This document shows positions 23,123-33,113 of a stretch of 64,000 nucleotides of DNA, one piece after another. The translations under genes and the position numbers were made by a program. The number at the start of each line of letters is the position of its first letter. Position 1 is the stretch's first letter. Origin of the DNA: Gnetum montanum. Lineage: Eukaryota; Streptophyta; Gnetopsida; Gnetales; Gnetaceae. The stretch is from positions 129,327-193,326 of the forward strand of contig MNCI01014663.1 of assembly GCA_015680685.1 (NCBI GenBank). The letters run 5' to 3'. The notes beneath the pieces were generated by a model. The model saw nothing but the letters and a program-made list of their open reading frames with translations, was not told the origin of the DNA and searched no databases.

Positions 23123-23877
23123 CAACACTTAGGTGCATGGAACCGGGGAGATACATTAGGATAGTAACAAAACTCTTTCAATTTTTTTTCTTGAATTCAG
23201 TACTTAGCAGTGTGTGCTGACAATGTGATGTTTTGTAATTGAATGAAGTCTTTATTCGAGTGTAATGTACTTGGATGCATTGCATGCATGACAATAAAGA
23301 TCGAGATTACTCAACATCATTGTAGAAACACTTAGTTTTATTTTTGTTTCCATTTAGCTTAATGTTTACTGTTTACTGTTTTCATAGTAAATGTTTACCG
23401 TTACTTGCAATTTACTTTTAATGTCGTTAAGCAGAATGAGTACAACTAATCTTGATTACATAAGTGTAACTTCTTGGTAACCTAGTAGTACTATCACTTG
23501 GTACACCTAGTAGTGTGGTACTTGGTAATCCTAGTAGTAGTTGCATGAAGTTCAAGGTGTGATTGGAAGATCAAGACCAACTGCTCATCGCATAGGCTAG
23601 TTTAGATTTGTTTTACTATCACTTAGATTTAGAAACCTTTACTTCCAATTCATGTTCACTAGGAGGCTAATGGACAATTCAATATTAATATCATTCACCT
23701 CACCATGAGTTAAACCATATGCATTAATTTTACTACCTCATGTGGGAGGACAACAATCATGAATGCTAACCAATTATTGGTATAATCACATTGCCTTATC
23801 TGTGAAGTTCGATCGGGATTACGCATGAACACTCATATCTTGTATGGTTGGATGTTGAATATTCCATCGCTAATCAT

Positions 23878-23895
23878 TGGTGTTGTTGTTGGAGA
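23878..23895 (+). other. Primer-binding site, copy D
   Basis: TGGTGTTGTTGTTGGAGA, a decayed form of TGGTGCCGTTGTCGGGGA at copy B, one base after the LTR end. Confidence 0.7.
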
Positions 23896-24013
23896 TAAGT
23901 CAATGTTATACTAAGTAATTGATTTTTTAAAGTTCATTGTACCAAAACCTAACTCTAATCTTCACAACCTTAATATAAAGCATACTTAACACAAATCATC
24001 AAAAAATGATAAC

Positions 24014-24240
24014 ATGGCTTCACATAATGATCAACTATCACCTACCAAGGAAATGAGGAGTAGTGACAAAATTGCTGATGAAGAGAACTAGGGAATGCCA
24101 ATGCAGACACAAATTACTTATGCTCACACTGACCCATACCATCCAGACTTTACCTTCATATTCCATCAAGGCAAACAAATGAGGTGAAGAGACATGACGG
24201 GAATTTAATACATGACACCGAAATATGCCTAACACTTTGG
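24014..24240 (+). pseudogene. Start of gag, copy D, truncated
   Basis: ATG at 24014 is followed by a frame resembling the gag start of copy B. DPYHPDFTFIFHQGKQMR here corresponds to DEYVPDFTFILHQDEQLRW at about 30440-30495. Stops interrupt it. Homology ends near 24240, so copy D is cut off about 360 bases after its LTR. Confidence 0.65.
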
Positions 24241-25144
24241 GAAAGTTTAGCTTTTTGTTTCAATCTAATTTAGAAATTGATTGAAATGAAAATTTTAATA
24301 TCGTGTTCAAAGTTTGTGTCAATTTACAACTTACGTAAATTCTCTAGGACTACGCAAGCTTTGTTTTTGGCATTTAGATGTTTCGTTTAACATTCCGAGG
24401 CGATTTATAAGGCTATCCAAGAAAACAAAGCAAATTGATAATGGTGATTAATATTTAATTATACAACTTTGTTACACCCAAATGGTTATATAAATACAAT
24501 TAGGCAAAATATATATAATCTAATTAATGCATTTTTTTTCCGTTTTCAATATCAAGTTAGAAGTTAAAGGTTCAAATCTCTTTTAAAATTTTTTGCAAAT
24601 TCAAACCTTAAAAATAGACCATGCTATATCCATGATGCATGGATACCTAACATGTAAGGAAGTTAAGGGATAATGGAGACACTTCCATATTACTGAGCAA
24701 ATAGAATTAAGTAACCACCATATGTGAAATGTAATTTAGAAAAAAAGAAATTTAGTGCTGCCTAAAAAATTAAGAAAGGCACATATTGAAGGAGGAAAAA
24801 AGTTACGACCAAATACACGTGGCATACATGAATAAAGAAAAACATTTAAGCAAATAATAACGGGTTTAGTATACCATAACGGCTGTTGGGAGTTATTGTC
24901 CTCTTTAATAGAATTCCGTAAAACTCGACCACTACGAAATTCCATTAGGGTTAGGGTTACGTACATAAACAATACCAAAATCCTGGAATTTAAACTTTTT
25001 TCCCACCGTTCAATGCGCCTTAGTCGTGGGAAACCCTCAATTTAAACAGAGCAAGGCATCAAAATTCTTCAATATTCAGGCGAACAGAGTAGTGAATTAG
25101 AGACAGAAATTGCCGATAGAGCTTAGGGCATAGAATTTCAAGCT
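24241..25144. other. No gene; probable promoter side of RING gene
   Basis: AT-rich, no long frame. GGGTTAGGGTTAC near 24950 and the 5' leader before 25145 precede the RING-finger exons. No TATA box is obvious. Confidence 0.4.
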
Positions 25145-25655
25145 TTGTTCAAACAAGCAGAAGGATCAGAATCAGAAATTCATTTCATTGCCGAGAAGCC
25201 AAGCCAAGCAACGATGCCTCCTTTACTTCGGAGAAAGAAAAGGAGCAGAGCTTATTTTAGTCGAAGTCCAGGTCCACACTTGCAGTTGGACGACGACGAT
25301 GTTATTGTGTTGGATGATGGGCGAGCATCGTTGCCAGTGAAGTCGAGGGATGTAGATGTGATGGATTCAAACATGGATTCTTCCGCCGCCCTGCATGTGC
25401 CTAGGGTTTCTGAAGCTGCTGATTCTGGTATGTATGTTGTATACTTGATATTTCTGATTTTGGCTAACCAACTTTGAACGTGAAACTGTATTAATAATTT
25501 CAACAAGTTCAATGAGATTGATTTTTTGTGATGATGTAGATAAATACTACGGTGAGGCTGAAAAATTACAGAAGTTGAAAGATGAGTTGGCTTGTTCGAT
25601 TTGTCTGGATCTATGCTATGAGCCTTGCATTGTATTTTGTTCAAAACTTGCCTAA
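25145..25655 (+). pseudogene. RING-finger protein gene, 5' exons (truncated)
   Basis: Exon 1 is 25214-25427 if it starts at MPPLLRRKKRSRAYF, with an upstream in-frame ATG at 25145. A 112-base intron (25428-25539) has GTATGT and GATGTAG ends and keeps the frame. Exon 2 reads DKYYGEAEKLQKLKDELACS and then ICLDLCYEPC, the first half of a C3HC4 RING (CxxC and following Cys). It loses the CGH part and stops at 25653. RING proteins transfer ubiquitin to substrates. Residues DDDDVIVLDDG resemble a SUMO-interacting motif, suggesting a SUMO-targeted type (inference). Splicing is well preserved, so decay is recent, or an unrecognised exon junction follows. Confidence 0.6.
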
Positions 25656-25783
25656 CGAATGCCTTAAGTGCCAAGTTTAGTTTAGGTAGGTAGGGGCTAT
25701 GAAGAACCATTATTATCCCTTATCTTTTGTTGGGTGCTAGGCAGGTAGGGGCTTCGGGTTAATACTATGATTTGGAATATCAT

Positions 25784-25926
25784 GTAGGGGCCTCTAGTTA
25801 ATACTATGATTTGGAATATCATGCAGCTCTTGTTTGTGGATGAATGTGTGGAGAGGTAGGGGCCTCTGGTTAATACTATGATTTGGAATATCATGCAGCT
25901 CTTGTTTGTGGATGAATGTGTGGAGA
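25784..25926 (+). repeat. 71-bp tandem duplication
   Basis: Two nearly identical units (about 25784-25855 and 25856-25926) contain AGTTAATACTATGATTTGG and CATGCAGCTCTTGTTTGTGG. A third partial unit lies at 25744-25783. Few differences separate them, so they are recent. Confidence 0.85.
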
Positions 25927-26101
25927 AAAAAAAGAGCATGAATGTTTAGAGAAAAAAAGAGCAAGATGAAGAAAATGAATTGTTTGTTTGGAGGACAAGT
26001 TTGTTAGAGTTGGACATTAGTAATGCATTTCCAGAACCACGACTTGTTTATGTTCATTCTTCTAAGGAGGAGGATGGCAAGGATGGATCCAGGATGAGTT
26101 T
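25898..26101 (+). pseudogene. Possible downstream exon of the RING gene
   Basis: After CATGCAG, an acidic frame (with one or two frame changes at A-runs near 25925 and 25957) gives EQDEENELFVWRTSLLELDI followed by SNAFPEPRLVYVHSSKEEDG, ending near 26101. Charged composition and absence of stops across about 45 codons suggest former coding sequence. No domain is recognised, and the link to the RING exons rests only on proximity and strand. Confidence 0.3.
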
Positions 26102-26410
26102 ATATTTTTATTTTTACTGTGATGTATGGTTATTGATTATTACAAATTTAACAATAATCCATTGCCAGATGTAGAATCATATCACATTCTATTAATGTGA
26201 CACTAATAACAAATTTAATTTGCTAATGAATCAAAGTTTCTCTTTATACCTGTAAAAAGGTTTATACCTTTCTTATTTGGAGAGTATGTAAGTGTGAATT
26301 TTGCACATCTCAGAATAAAGTAAATCATTTTTCCAAAATTCATCCATAGGCTTTTTATTTTCTCAGATGTGTTCTTTGTTCTCTAACCTGCAAGATCCAA
26401 CACAAAAGGT

Positions 26411-26731
26411 GAACCATGATAAAATGTGGTTCTTCACACTTTTTCCATGATTCTATACCTTTCTTTGAATGATTTATTTTATTGTTATTGTTGTTCACTA
26501 AGGGAGTTCTTATTGGATGCCTACATGAATTCTTGATTGGATAAGACTTCTGTCGTTGAACCATGATAAAATGTGGTTCTTCACACTCTTTTCATGATTC
26601 TATACCTTTCTTTGAATGATTTATTTTATTGTTATTGTTGTTCGCTAAGGGAGATCTGCCACTTGCACCTCTCTTATTGGATGCATGCTTGAATTTTCGA
26701 TTGGATAATGAAGACAATCGAAGACTTCTGT
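26411..26731. repeat. Tandem duplication of about 150-170 bp
   Basis: The 96-base block starting GAACCATGATAAAATGTGG at 26411 recurs at 26558 almost unchanged. The following TTCTTATTGGATGC and TTGATTGGATAA segments also recur, so the whole 26411-26557 segment was duplicated. 26102-26410 shows nothing recognisable. Confidence 0.85.
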
Positions 26732-26738
26732 TGCCACT

Positions 26739-26792
26739 GTTATAGGGTGAAATGTCTCTTGCTTTGTTATAGGGTGAAATGTCTCTTGCTTT
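26739..26792. repeat. 27-bp tandem duplication
   Basis: GTTATAGGGTGAAATGTCTC followed by TTGCTTT occurs twice head to tail. A separate 21-base duplication containing AGTGCCTTTGTAAAAT lies near 26957-26995. Confidence 0.85.
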
Positions 26793-26995
26793 GTTGGAAA
26801 GTTGAGGTGAGGTAGTGAACAAGAAACTTAGTGTAAAGTAGGGTTCATGCATCTCCCTCTTATTATTTACATTTGTGTTTTTGAAATATCTCATTCTTAG
26901 ACCATAAACTTCATTTAAAATTGCACTGTTCATGATTAAATCATGCTTAAGATGAACAGTGCCTTTGTAAAATGAATAGTGCCTTTGTAAAATAA

Positions 26996-27958
26996 ATAAA
27001 CAATTTCCATAGATCATAAAGAATCAATTTATCCTCGAAATGGTGTGGTGCTCCTCCTATTCACCTTTTGAAGGTAGTGAAATAAATCAAAATTAGAAGA
27101 AGGATCCATCCAATTTGTGTATTTAGAGTATGAAATGAGAAATGATTTGAAGTATTGAGAAAAGAAAAGAAATGATATAATAAATGAAAATTTTAAGGAA
27201 TGTTGCTCAAATTAAATAAAATTGAAATAAGAAAAAAGGTTAATAAGTGAAGTCAAAATAAGAAATGAGAGAAGATTAGATATAACAAATGAGTGTTTGG
27301 AAAGAATCAAATGAAATGTTTGTGCTTGAGACTAACATGATAACCAACCCTAGCACTTAGATTGATTGATAAATATATATATACACAATATAAAATCAAT
27401 TAAAGTTTGTTTCCAAAAATTTCAATTTTTAAAATTCAAATTGTGTAATAATACTTTTGGAATCTATTTTCTATAATGATTTGCCTATCATCTATGCTTA
27501 TCCATTGACTTTGATCATAATTTTTATCAATGTATTGCTATCAAGCAAATGCTCTTCTATTGGTTATTTATATTTATGTTTATAGTTGTCATTCTATATC
27601 CCTTGTTGGGTATTAAAATATGTTATAAAGTGGATCTTTTACGTTAATGTTTGTTACTATGACTATACCTAATTGTTATCTCCCTTTGAAAGCTTTTATC
27701 AAATCTTAAGCTATGGAACCCTCCTATTTACCATCATTTTCTTTGTGGTAGTGCCATTAAAAACATTATGTTCTTTTTTTTTTCAACTTAGACTACAATG
27801 CTTTTGTGCATGTAATATGCTTAGTAAATTGTTATCGCAACTATCAACTAAAAATATATTGATTTTATTTGCTAGGGTGATTGGACTGGATTGACGACAA
27901 ATCATGTTTACTTCTGACAAAGTTACTTTTGTCTTCCCTAAAAAGCTCATATGTTCTG
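26996..27958. other. No recognisable gene
   Basis: AT-rich, purine-biased early part and no frame above 75 codons. The 73-codon frame at 27673 has no recognisable motif. Confidence 0.45.
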
Positions 27959-28120
27959 TTGTAAAAGGATTAAGCTAGAGAGAGTTGTGGACCTCCATTA
28001 TTTGCATACTTTTATTAAAAGCAACATAAAATAATCAAGTTGTAAAAGGATTGAGCTATAGAGAATTGTGGACCTCCATTGCTTGGATTTTTTTATTAAA
28101 AGCAACATAGAATAATCAAG
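27959..28120. repeat. 81-bp tandem duplication
   Basis: Units 27959-28039 and 28040-28120 share TTGTAAAAGGATT, GTTGTGGACCTCCATT-like and TTTTATTAAAAGCAACATA blocks, with about 10 differences. Confidence 0.85.
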
Positions 28121-29351
28121 CAGAAAATTTCATTGAAGCTTCTATTTAAATTTCCTTTTTTAAAATATATTTTACCATTTAGAAACTCAATTTTTTAGCT
28201 TCTCATATTTTCCCATTTGTTAACATTAACAAAACTTTTGAACTTAATTCGATGAGCCATGACTTGATATTTTTATTAATTTGATCCCAATCTATTACCC
28301 ATCAAAATATGAAGGGTTGTCTCAAAAGCTAGAAAGACTATCATTTCTCCCACCTTTTAAGTTTAGTGATCATTTCGAAATCGTATATGCCAAGATCAAC
28401 AATGTTTTCTTTCTTTAAATTTGAATGCGTATTTAGCACATGATATTAAGCACAAAGTGCTTAGAACCACTTCTCTCTATCTAGTCCATGTTGGAAAATA
28501 GAATATGATTATTCATGTACAAGGTAGCCTGATTCAAATATATTTGAATCATTTTGAAGATGATACAATTAGTCCTAGGTGTATGCTGCATTAAGCAAGG
28601 AGTGATCCACTTAGCTTGCATAGATCATTATCACAATGGTTAAGGCAGCAAAAATATTATATGGTACTAAAATTGTAAAATTGAAATTCAACCAATTTTA
28701 AACTCCACCTGAAACCCTTCAAATGTATTGAAACATGTGGCATGTGATAATTGGTTGAAAACATGCTTCAGATTCAACCATTTTTTTACATAATGCTTGT
28801 GTACCTCATTGTCAACCTATTAGGATTCAACCTGTGACGTGTAGAATTGTAGAGTCGCTATTCAACCATCCATTTTGGAAAGTATTATTTTAACTACATT
28901 TGCGAGGATGGTTTGTGGTCTACCTATTCAATAGCTCCACTTTAGCATGTACAATTAGAAAAAACATACTCTTAACAAGATTGCATTAGTCCTTTGTTAT
29001 CATTTCCAACAAAACAAAGAACTTATCTAAGGTTTGATGCCAACATAAAAACTTCTGCAATGCTGGATTTTAACCCTTGCCAAATAGGTAAAAAAAACTA
29101 TATTAGTATGATTTTCTCCATTGCAAATATGGGGCAATGCAACAACATAGGAAAGCTAATAGATCTTTAGTATGTAGAAAAAATAGGACATTTAGGATCC
29201 AATGAGAAAACAATATTAAAAATTGGAAAATTGGATAGTGAGAATATGAGGGATTAAATTTGATGGTACCTATCTCAATGGACAATTATACAAGTCACAA
29301 ATTTGGAACTAGACAGTGTACTAAACATTAAGGGCTAAAACAATCAACTAA
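28121..29351. other. No recognisable gene
   Basis: AT-rich. Its right end forms the 3' flank of the methyltransferase-like pseudogene on the minus strand, whose former stop codon lies at 29352-29354. Confidence 0.45.
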
Positions 29352-29370
29352 TCACCATGGAATTATCTCA
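29352..29370 (-). pseudogene. rbcMT: Last codons of the methyltransferase-like gene
   Basis: The minus strand reads GAGATAATTCCATGG then TGA. Taken after the one-copy target site AAGGR, it extends the LLGEK end by G/D-E-I-I-P-W and a stop. The family usually ends GEQGDIIFW-like (recalled, not checked). This shows that copy B inserted about six codons before the stop. Confidence 0.6.
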
Positions 29371-29386
29371 CCCTTTGATGAACCAC

Positions 29387-29433
29387 GATATCACATACAC
29401 GATGTCACATCCACCACACAATATCACATCCTG
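29387..29433 (+). promoter_or_regulatory. U3 14-bp array, copy B 5' LTR
   Basis: Units GATATCACATACAC, GATGTCACATCCACCACAC (19 bases) and AATATCACATCCTG lie 10 bases upstream of TATAAATA (29444-29451). Confidence 0.75.
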
Positions 29434-29443
29434 CCTCATCTTC

Positions 29444-29451
29444 TATAAATA
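29444..29451 (+). promoter_or_regulatory. TATA box, copy B 5' LTR
   Basis: TATAAATA followed by AGAGGCGG. The same box is at 38354-38361 in the 3' LTR. Marks the U3-R junction about 30 bases further on. Confidence 0.8.
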
Positions 29452-30170
29452 AGAGGCGGTGCCCTTGGTTCCAAGGCAGTTAGATTTAGACCCTTAGCTA
29501 GACTTTTACAGTTTTGTCATTCTAGAGTTAGAATTATTTTTGTGTGCCCGTAGTAGGAGTCATAGAGTGAACGGATCTTTATTCGAGTAATTTGTACCTG
29601 AGCACAATTTTGTGTACGACAATAAAGACGAACTTTATGATAAACCTTGTAGCATACAACTTAAGCTAATTAGTAATTAATGATTGGTTAATTATTTTCT
29701 AGTTAATTAATCTCTCTCTCAACCTTCAACCTCCTTAGTTAAATACACTCAGTACAATCGCTTCGAGCATGCGTGTAGCGCTTGGTAAACCAGTAACGAT
29801 TAGTGTTTGGTAATCTTAGTAGCGTTGCATTGGTTCAGGATGTGTACGGCAAGTGGGAACAGATACTAGTGTTAGGAACATTTAGAACTTAATTAATGAA
29901 TAGTTAATGTAAGTTAGCTACTTAGTTCTCTCTTCCTCTCCTTTATTAGCAAAAGACATAAAAAATACAAAAGCTATAAAAATCATATACCTAAAGCTTA
30001 CTTGACCATACGACCATGATAATACAAGTAAGTTTGGGAAGACAACGATTGATTAACCCTGAGTGTTCCATTAAGGTGCATAAGCACTTGGTCCTTGGAG
30101 TTCGACCAGATCGTGCGTGAAACGCTTGTATTCGTATGGTTGAGTGTAGAGGTACCTCACCACTCATCAT

Positions 30171-30188
30171 TGGTGCCGTTGTCGGGGA
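30171..30188 (+). other. Primer-binding site, copy B
   Basis: TGGTGCCGTTGTCGGGGA, one base after the LTR, very close to the TGGCGCCGTTGCCGGGGA type known from Athila elements. Confidence 0.85.
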
Positions 30189-30313
30189 CTTAGTTATTTG
30201 TGCGTTGTGTAGAACATAGGAAATCATTCATATCGTTGAAACGTTAGAACGAACCCTTATGGTTAATCAAAGAAAGATAAGACAACAGTACATTGCACAC
30301 TGAACAAGACAAG

Positions 30314-32767
30314 ATGTCTTCTTCTTCGCATAAGAGCACTTCACCGCCTAGGACTAACATAAGAGGCAGACGGGGGCATAATACATGTAACTAGGATCTG
30401 CCAGTTCCTCAATAGTTTCATTTGGTATATACTCATCCTGATGAGTATGTACCTGATTTCACCTTTATTCTCCACCAAGACGAACAACTGCGTTGGAGAG
30501 ACTTGGAGGGTAACATAGTGTTGCCTCCAGACCAATTAGTCCCCAACATGCTCCTTCATGCTCTCACATAAATAGGCATGCTACTTTTATACATAGAATA
30601 CATTACATGCAATCATGACTCAAGGGACTATCACCCCACAGAAGCACAACATCAAAGGGATTTGCAACAGGAGAGATACCATACATCTTTGAAGGGAAAA
30701 TGACCCCATGATGCTTCCCATGTTTTGAGTGAAATTGAGGATGGTGAACTTGCCTCAACAGGTTCCCCACAAAATGATGTTCCTCCTCTTGACATTCGTC
30801 AGGAGGTGGTGTATTAGAACCTCCACTCTACTATTCACAACCCTAGTTCTGATACCCATGAACACAAAGTGTTCAACGAAGGAACATGAACACATGATAA
30901 GGATGGACATTCTGATCATGATCATGATCGAGGCCAAAATCACTGAAGAGAAGGAAGAAAACACTATCATGGCGATGGTTCTTCTTCTTCTTCACCTTCA
31001 TCGTCATCTTCACCCTCTCCTTCAGTGTCCAGATATAGTCATAGGGAAACCAATCGTGAGGATAGGGGAAAACGAAGTGAAAGACATTGCCGAGACAATC
31101 GAGAACAAGGACAAGGGCACTCTAAAGAATCAAGGCATAGAAGAAGGGAGAGTAGGGAACCACGTAGACACCATAGATGCTATGAATGAGATGATCACGA
31201 ATAACCCCTACTCGCAACTAGAAGTATGCTAGATATAATGGAGGCCATAAGAGTTCCAACAAGGCACCAAAAGGATAGTAGGATCAAGAGGTTAGACTTG
31301 AACAACATCCCACGCTTTGAAGGGGGATACAACGCTAATCCTCAAAATCATTTACAAGCATTCTGCGATGCATGTGCCTTGCAAAACATAGAAAACAAAT
31401 GGGAAAAACTGAACTTGTTCCCAAGGACACTAGTGAAAGAAGCTGAAAGCTGGTACCGGTCCTTAGAATCGGAATCCATTTGAAGGTGGAGTACAATGTT
31501 AGAACTATTCAATGATAAGTACCAAACGTACTCCCAAGTGTTTAACCTGTAGAAGAAAATCCAAGGATGGAAGCAAGGAAATCATGAACCCTTGGATGCT
31601 ACCATGGACCACTATTACGCACTGTTACATCGTTGCCTTGGTCATGGTTATTCACAGCGGGATCAACTATGCCATCTCATGGATGAACTTAGGCATGAAA
31701 CAAGAAGAACCCTTGGGATGTACGCCTAAGGAAGGTTAACGAAGCTTAGGTCTCATCAAATTCATAGATTGCTAGAGCAAGTAGCCAAAGAAGAAGGTGA
31801 GCTATGAAAGAGAGAAAGTGCGGAAGAATACAATTGAGATCCTTCCCTCCGAAAAAGGGGAGTGAGATTTTGTGAGAAGGAAGAAGAGTCACCACTCAAA
31901 GAGATGGTGAATAGGAAAACTTTGCCTCTCTAAAAATTAATAATAGAAGTATCAACAAAGGTAGACCAAATGTGGGACTCCCTGGATAGTAGGTTTGAAA
32001 CCGTTCTTAAAATTGTAGAGGAGTCTAGGGAGCGAGGTAGTGACCGTAACAAAAAGAAAAAGAGAGAAGTGGAAAATGCACGTTACATGGGTAAGGGAAA
32101 CATGGCTATCACAGAAGAGGTTGTGGATTCAGACACGGACAATGATGGTGGATGAGAGATATGCCAATACGACCATCCTAACGGATGTTGCCCAGTGATC
32201 TTACATCTACAAGAGTCTGGGGTGTATGCACTCAACCCACAACTAAATAAACAGCAAGCACCCCGATGGTTACCTTATCCTCAAGGTAACTTAAGGCAGT
32301 TCCACCAACCTTCAACATATTATCCAAGTGGAACTCCACCATAACCCATTGAGTAACATCAACAGTGGAAATACCCACAGTCATGGGGGATGCCACCACC
32401 AAGGCAACAATACCCATATCGGAAACTTGACTCATATGGCTACTACGTGCAGCATCCAATCTCTCCATGTGACTCTGTTAGTCACGTTAGATTACAACAT
32501 CACTACGAAGCCCATGAGTATTATAGAAGTCCTCCTAGGGAAGATAACCCACAAATATACCATCCTTCAAATCCATCTGCAGCTATCACACCAATAGGTC
32601 CATTACCACCTGCTCCAGCAATGCAAGGGAAACTCCCTACTCAACCGCAGCAACGCAATGCAACAAGGACTGTAAACCCTCAACCCACTATTGGTTCTGA
32701 AAATCGTATGAAGAAAAGACCTTTCTTCAGAACCAACAGTCCAACCAAGCCCTTACAACCACAAGCA
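30314..32767 (+). pseudogene. Gag, copy B, interrupted by stops
   Basis: The frame begins with MSSSSHKSTSPPRTNIRGRR at 30314 and is kept to the assembly gap. Recognisable parts are DEYVPDFTFILHQDEQLRW (about 30440), a His/Asp/Arg-rich middle, and the capsid segment IPRFEGGYNANPQNHLQAF and LFPRTLVKEAESWYRSLESE (31226-31483). A Pro/Gln-rich tail follows to 32767. Copies C, D and A share these blocks. It would form the virus-like particle. About a dozen stops are present. The 31226-31483 and 32390-32767 stretches are the longest open pieces. Confidence 0.82.
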
Positions 32768-33113
32768 NNNNNNNNNNNNNNNNNNNNNNNNNNNNNNNNN
32801 NNNNNNNNNNNNNNNNNNNNNNNNNNNNNNNNNNNNNNNNNNNNNNNNNNNNNNNNNNNNNNNNNNNNNNNNNNNNNNNNNNNNNNNNNNNNNNNNNNNN
32901 NNNNNNNNNNNNNNNNNNNNNNNNNNNNNNNNNNNNNNNNNNNNNNNNNNNNNNNNNNNNNNNNNNNNNNNNNNNNNNNNNNNNNNNNNNNNNNNNNNNN
33001 NNNNNNNNNNNNNNNNNNNNNNNNNNNNNNNNNNNNNNNNNNNNNNNNNNNNNNNNNNNNNNNNNNNNNNNNNNNNNNNNNNNNNNNNNNNNNNNNNNNN
33101 NNNNNNNNNNNNN
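32768..33113. other. Assembly gap (346 N)
   Basis: It falls between gag and the RT-side part of pol. By alignment with copy C (about 57031 to 56508), it hides the protease active site. The corresponding stretch in copy C is about 520 bases, so the gap length is probably underestimated. Confidence 0.9.

Larger units (their letters stand above)
23008..23876 (+). repeat. LTR of main Ty3/gypsy family (copy D)
   Basis: Starts TGATAAAG and ends GCTAATCA, followed one base later by a primer-binding site, the same spacing as in copy B. It has a TATA box at 23115, a GTCTTTATTCGAG block and an ACAATAAAG poly-A signal in R. Phrases such as TTGGTAATCCTAGTAG and CATATCTTGTATGGTTGG are shared with the other LTRs of the family. 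Length 869 bases, equal to the solo LTR at 61408. Confidence 0.8.
29376..30169 (+). repeat. 5' LTR, copy B
   Basis: Starts TGATGAACCAC and ends CACTCATCA. 794 bases, nearly collinear with 38286-39078. Carries the 14-bp array (29387-29433), TATAAATA at 29444, and AATAAA at 29621 as likely poly-A signal. Confidence 0.92.

Noticed and set aside
25744-26792. CRISPR-like or satellite array
   Set aside because: Units are head-to-tail duplications of different lengths without regular spacers; plant nuclear context.
30729-31232. 167-codon plus frame inside copy B gag
   Set aside because: It is in a different frame from the conserved gag blocks at 30314 and 31226, and its low-complexity Ile/Met/Glu content is an off-frame reading of the His/Asp/Arg-rich gag middle.
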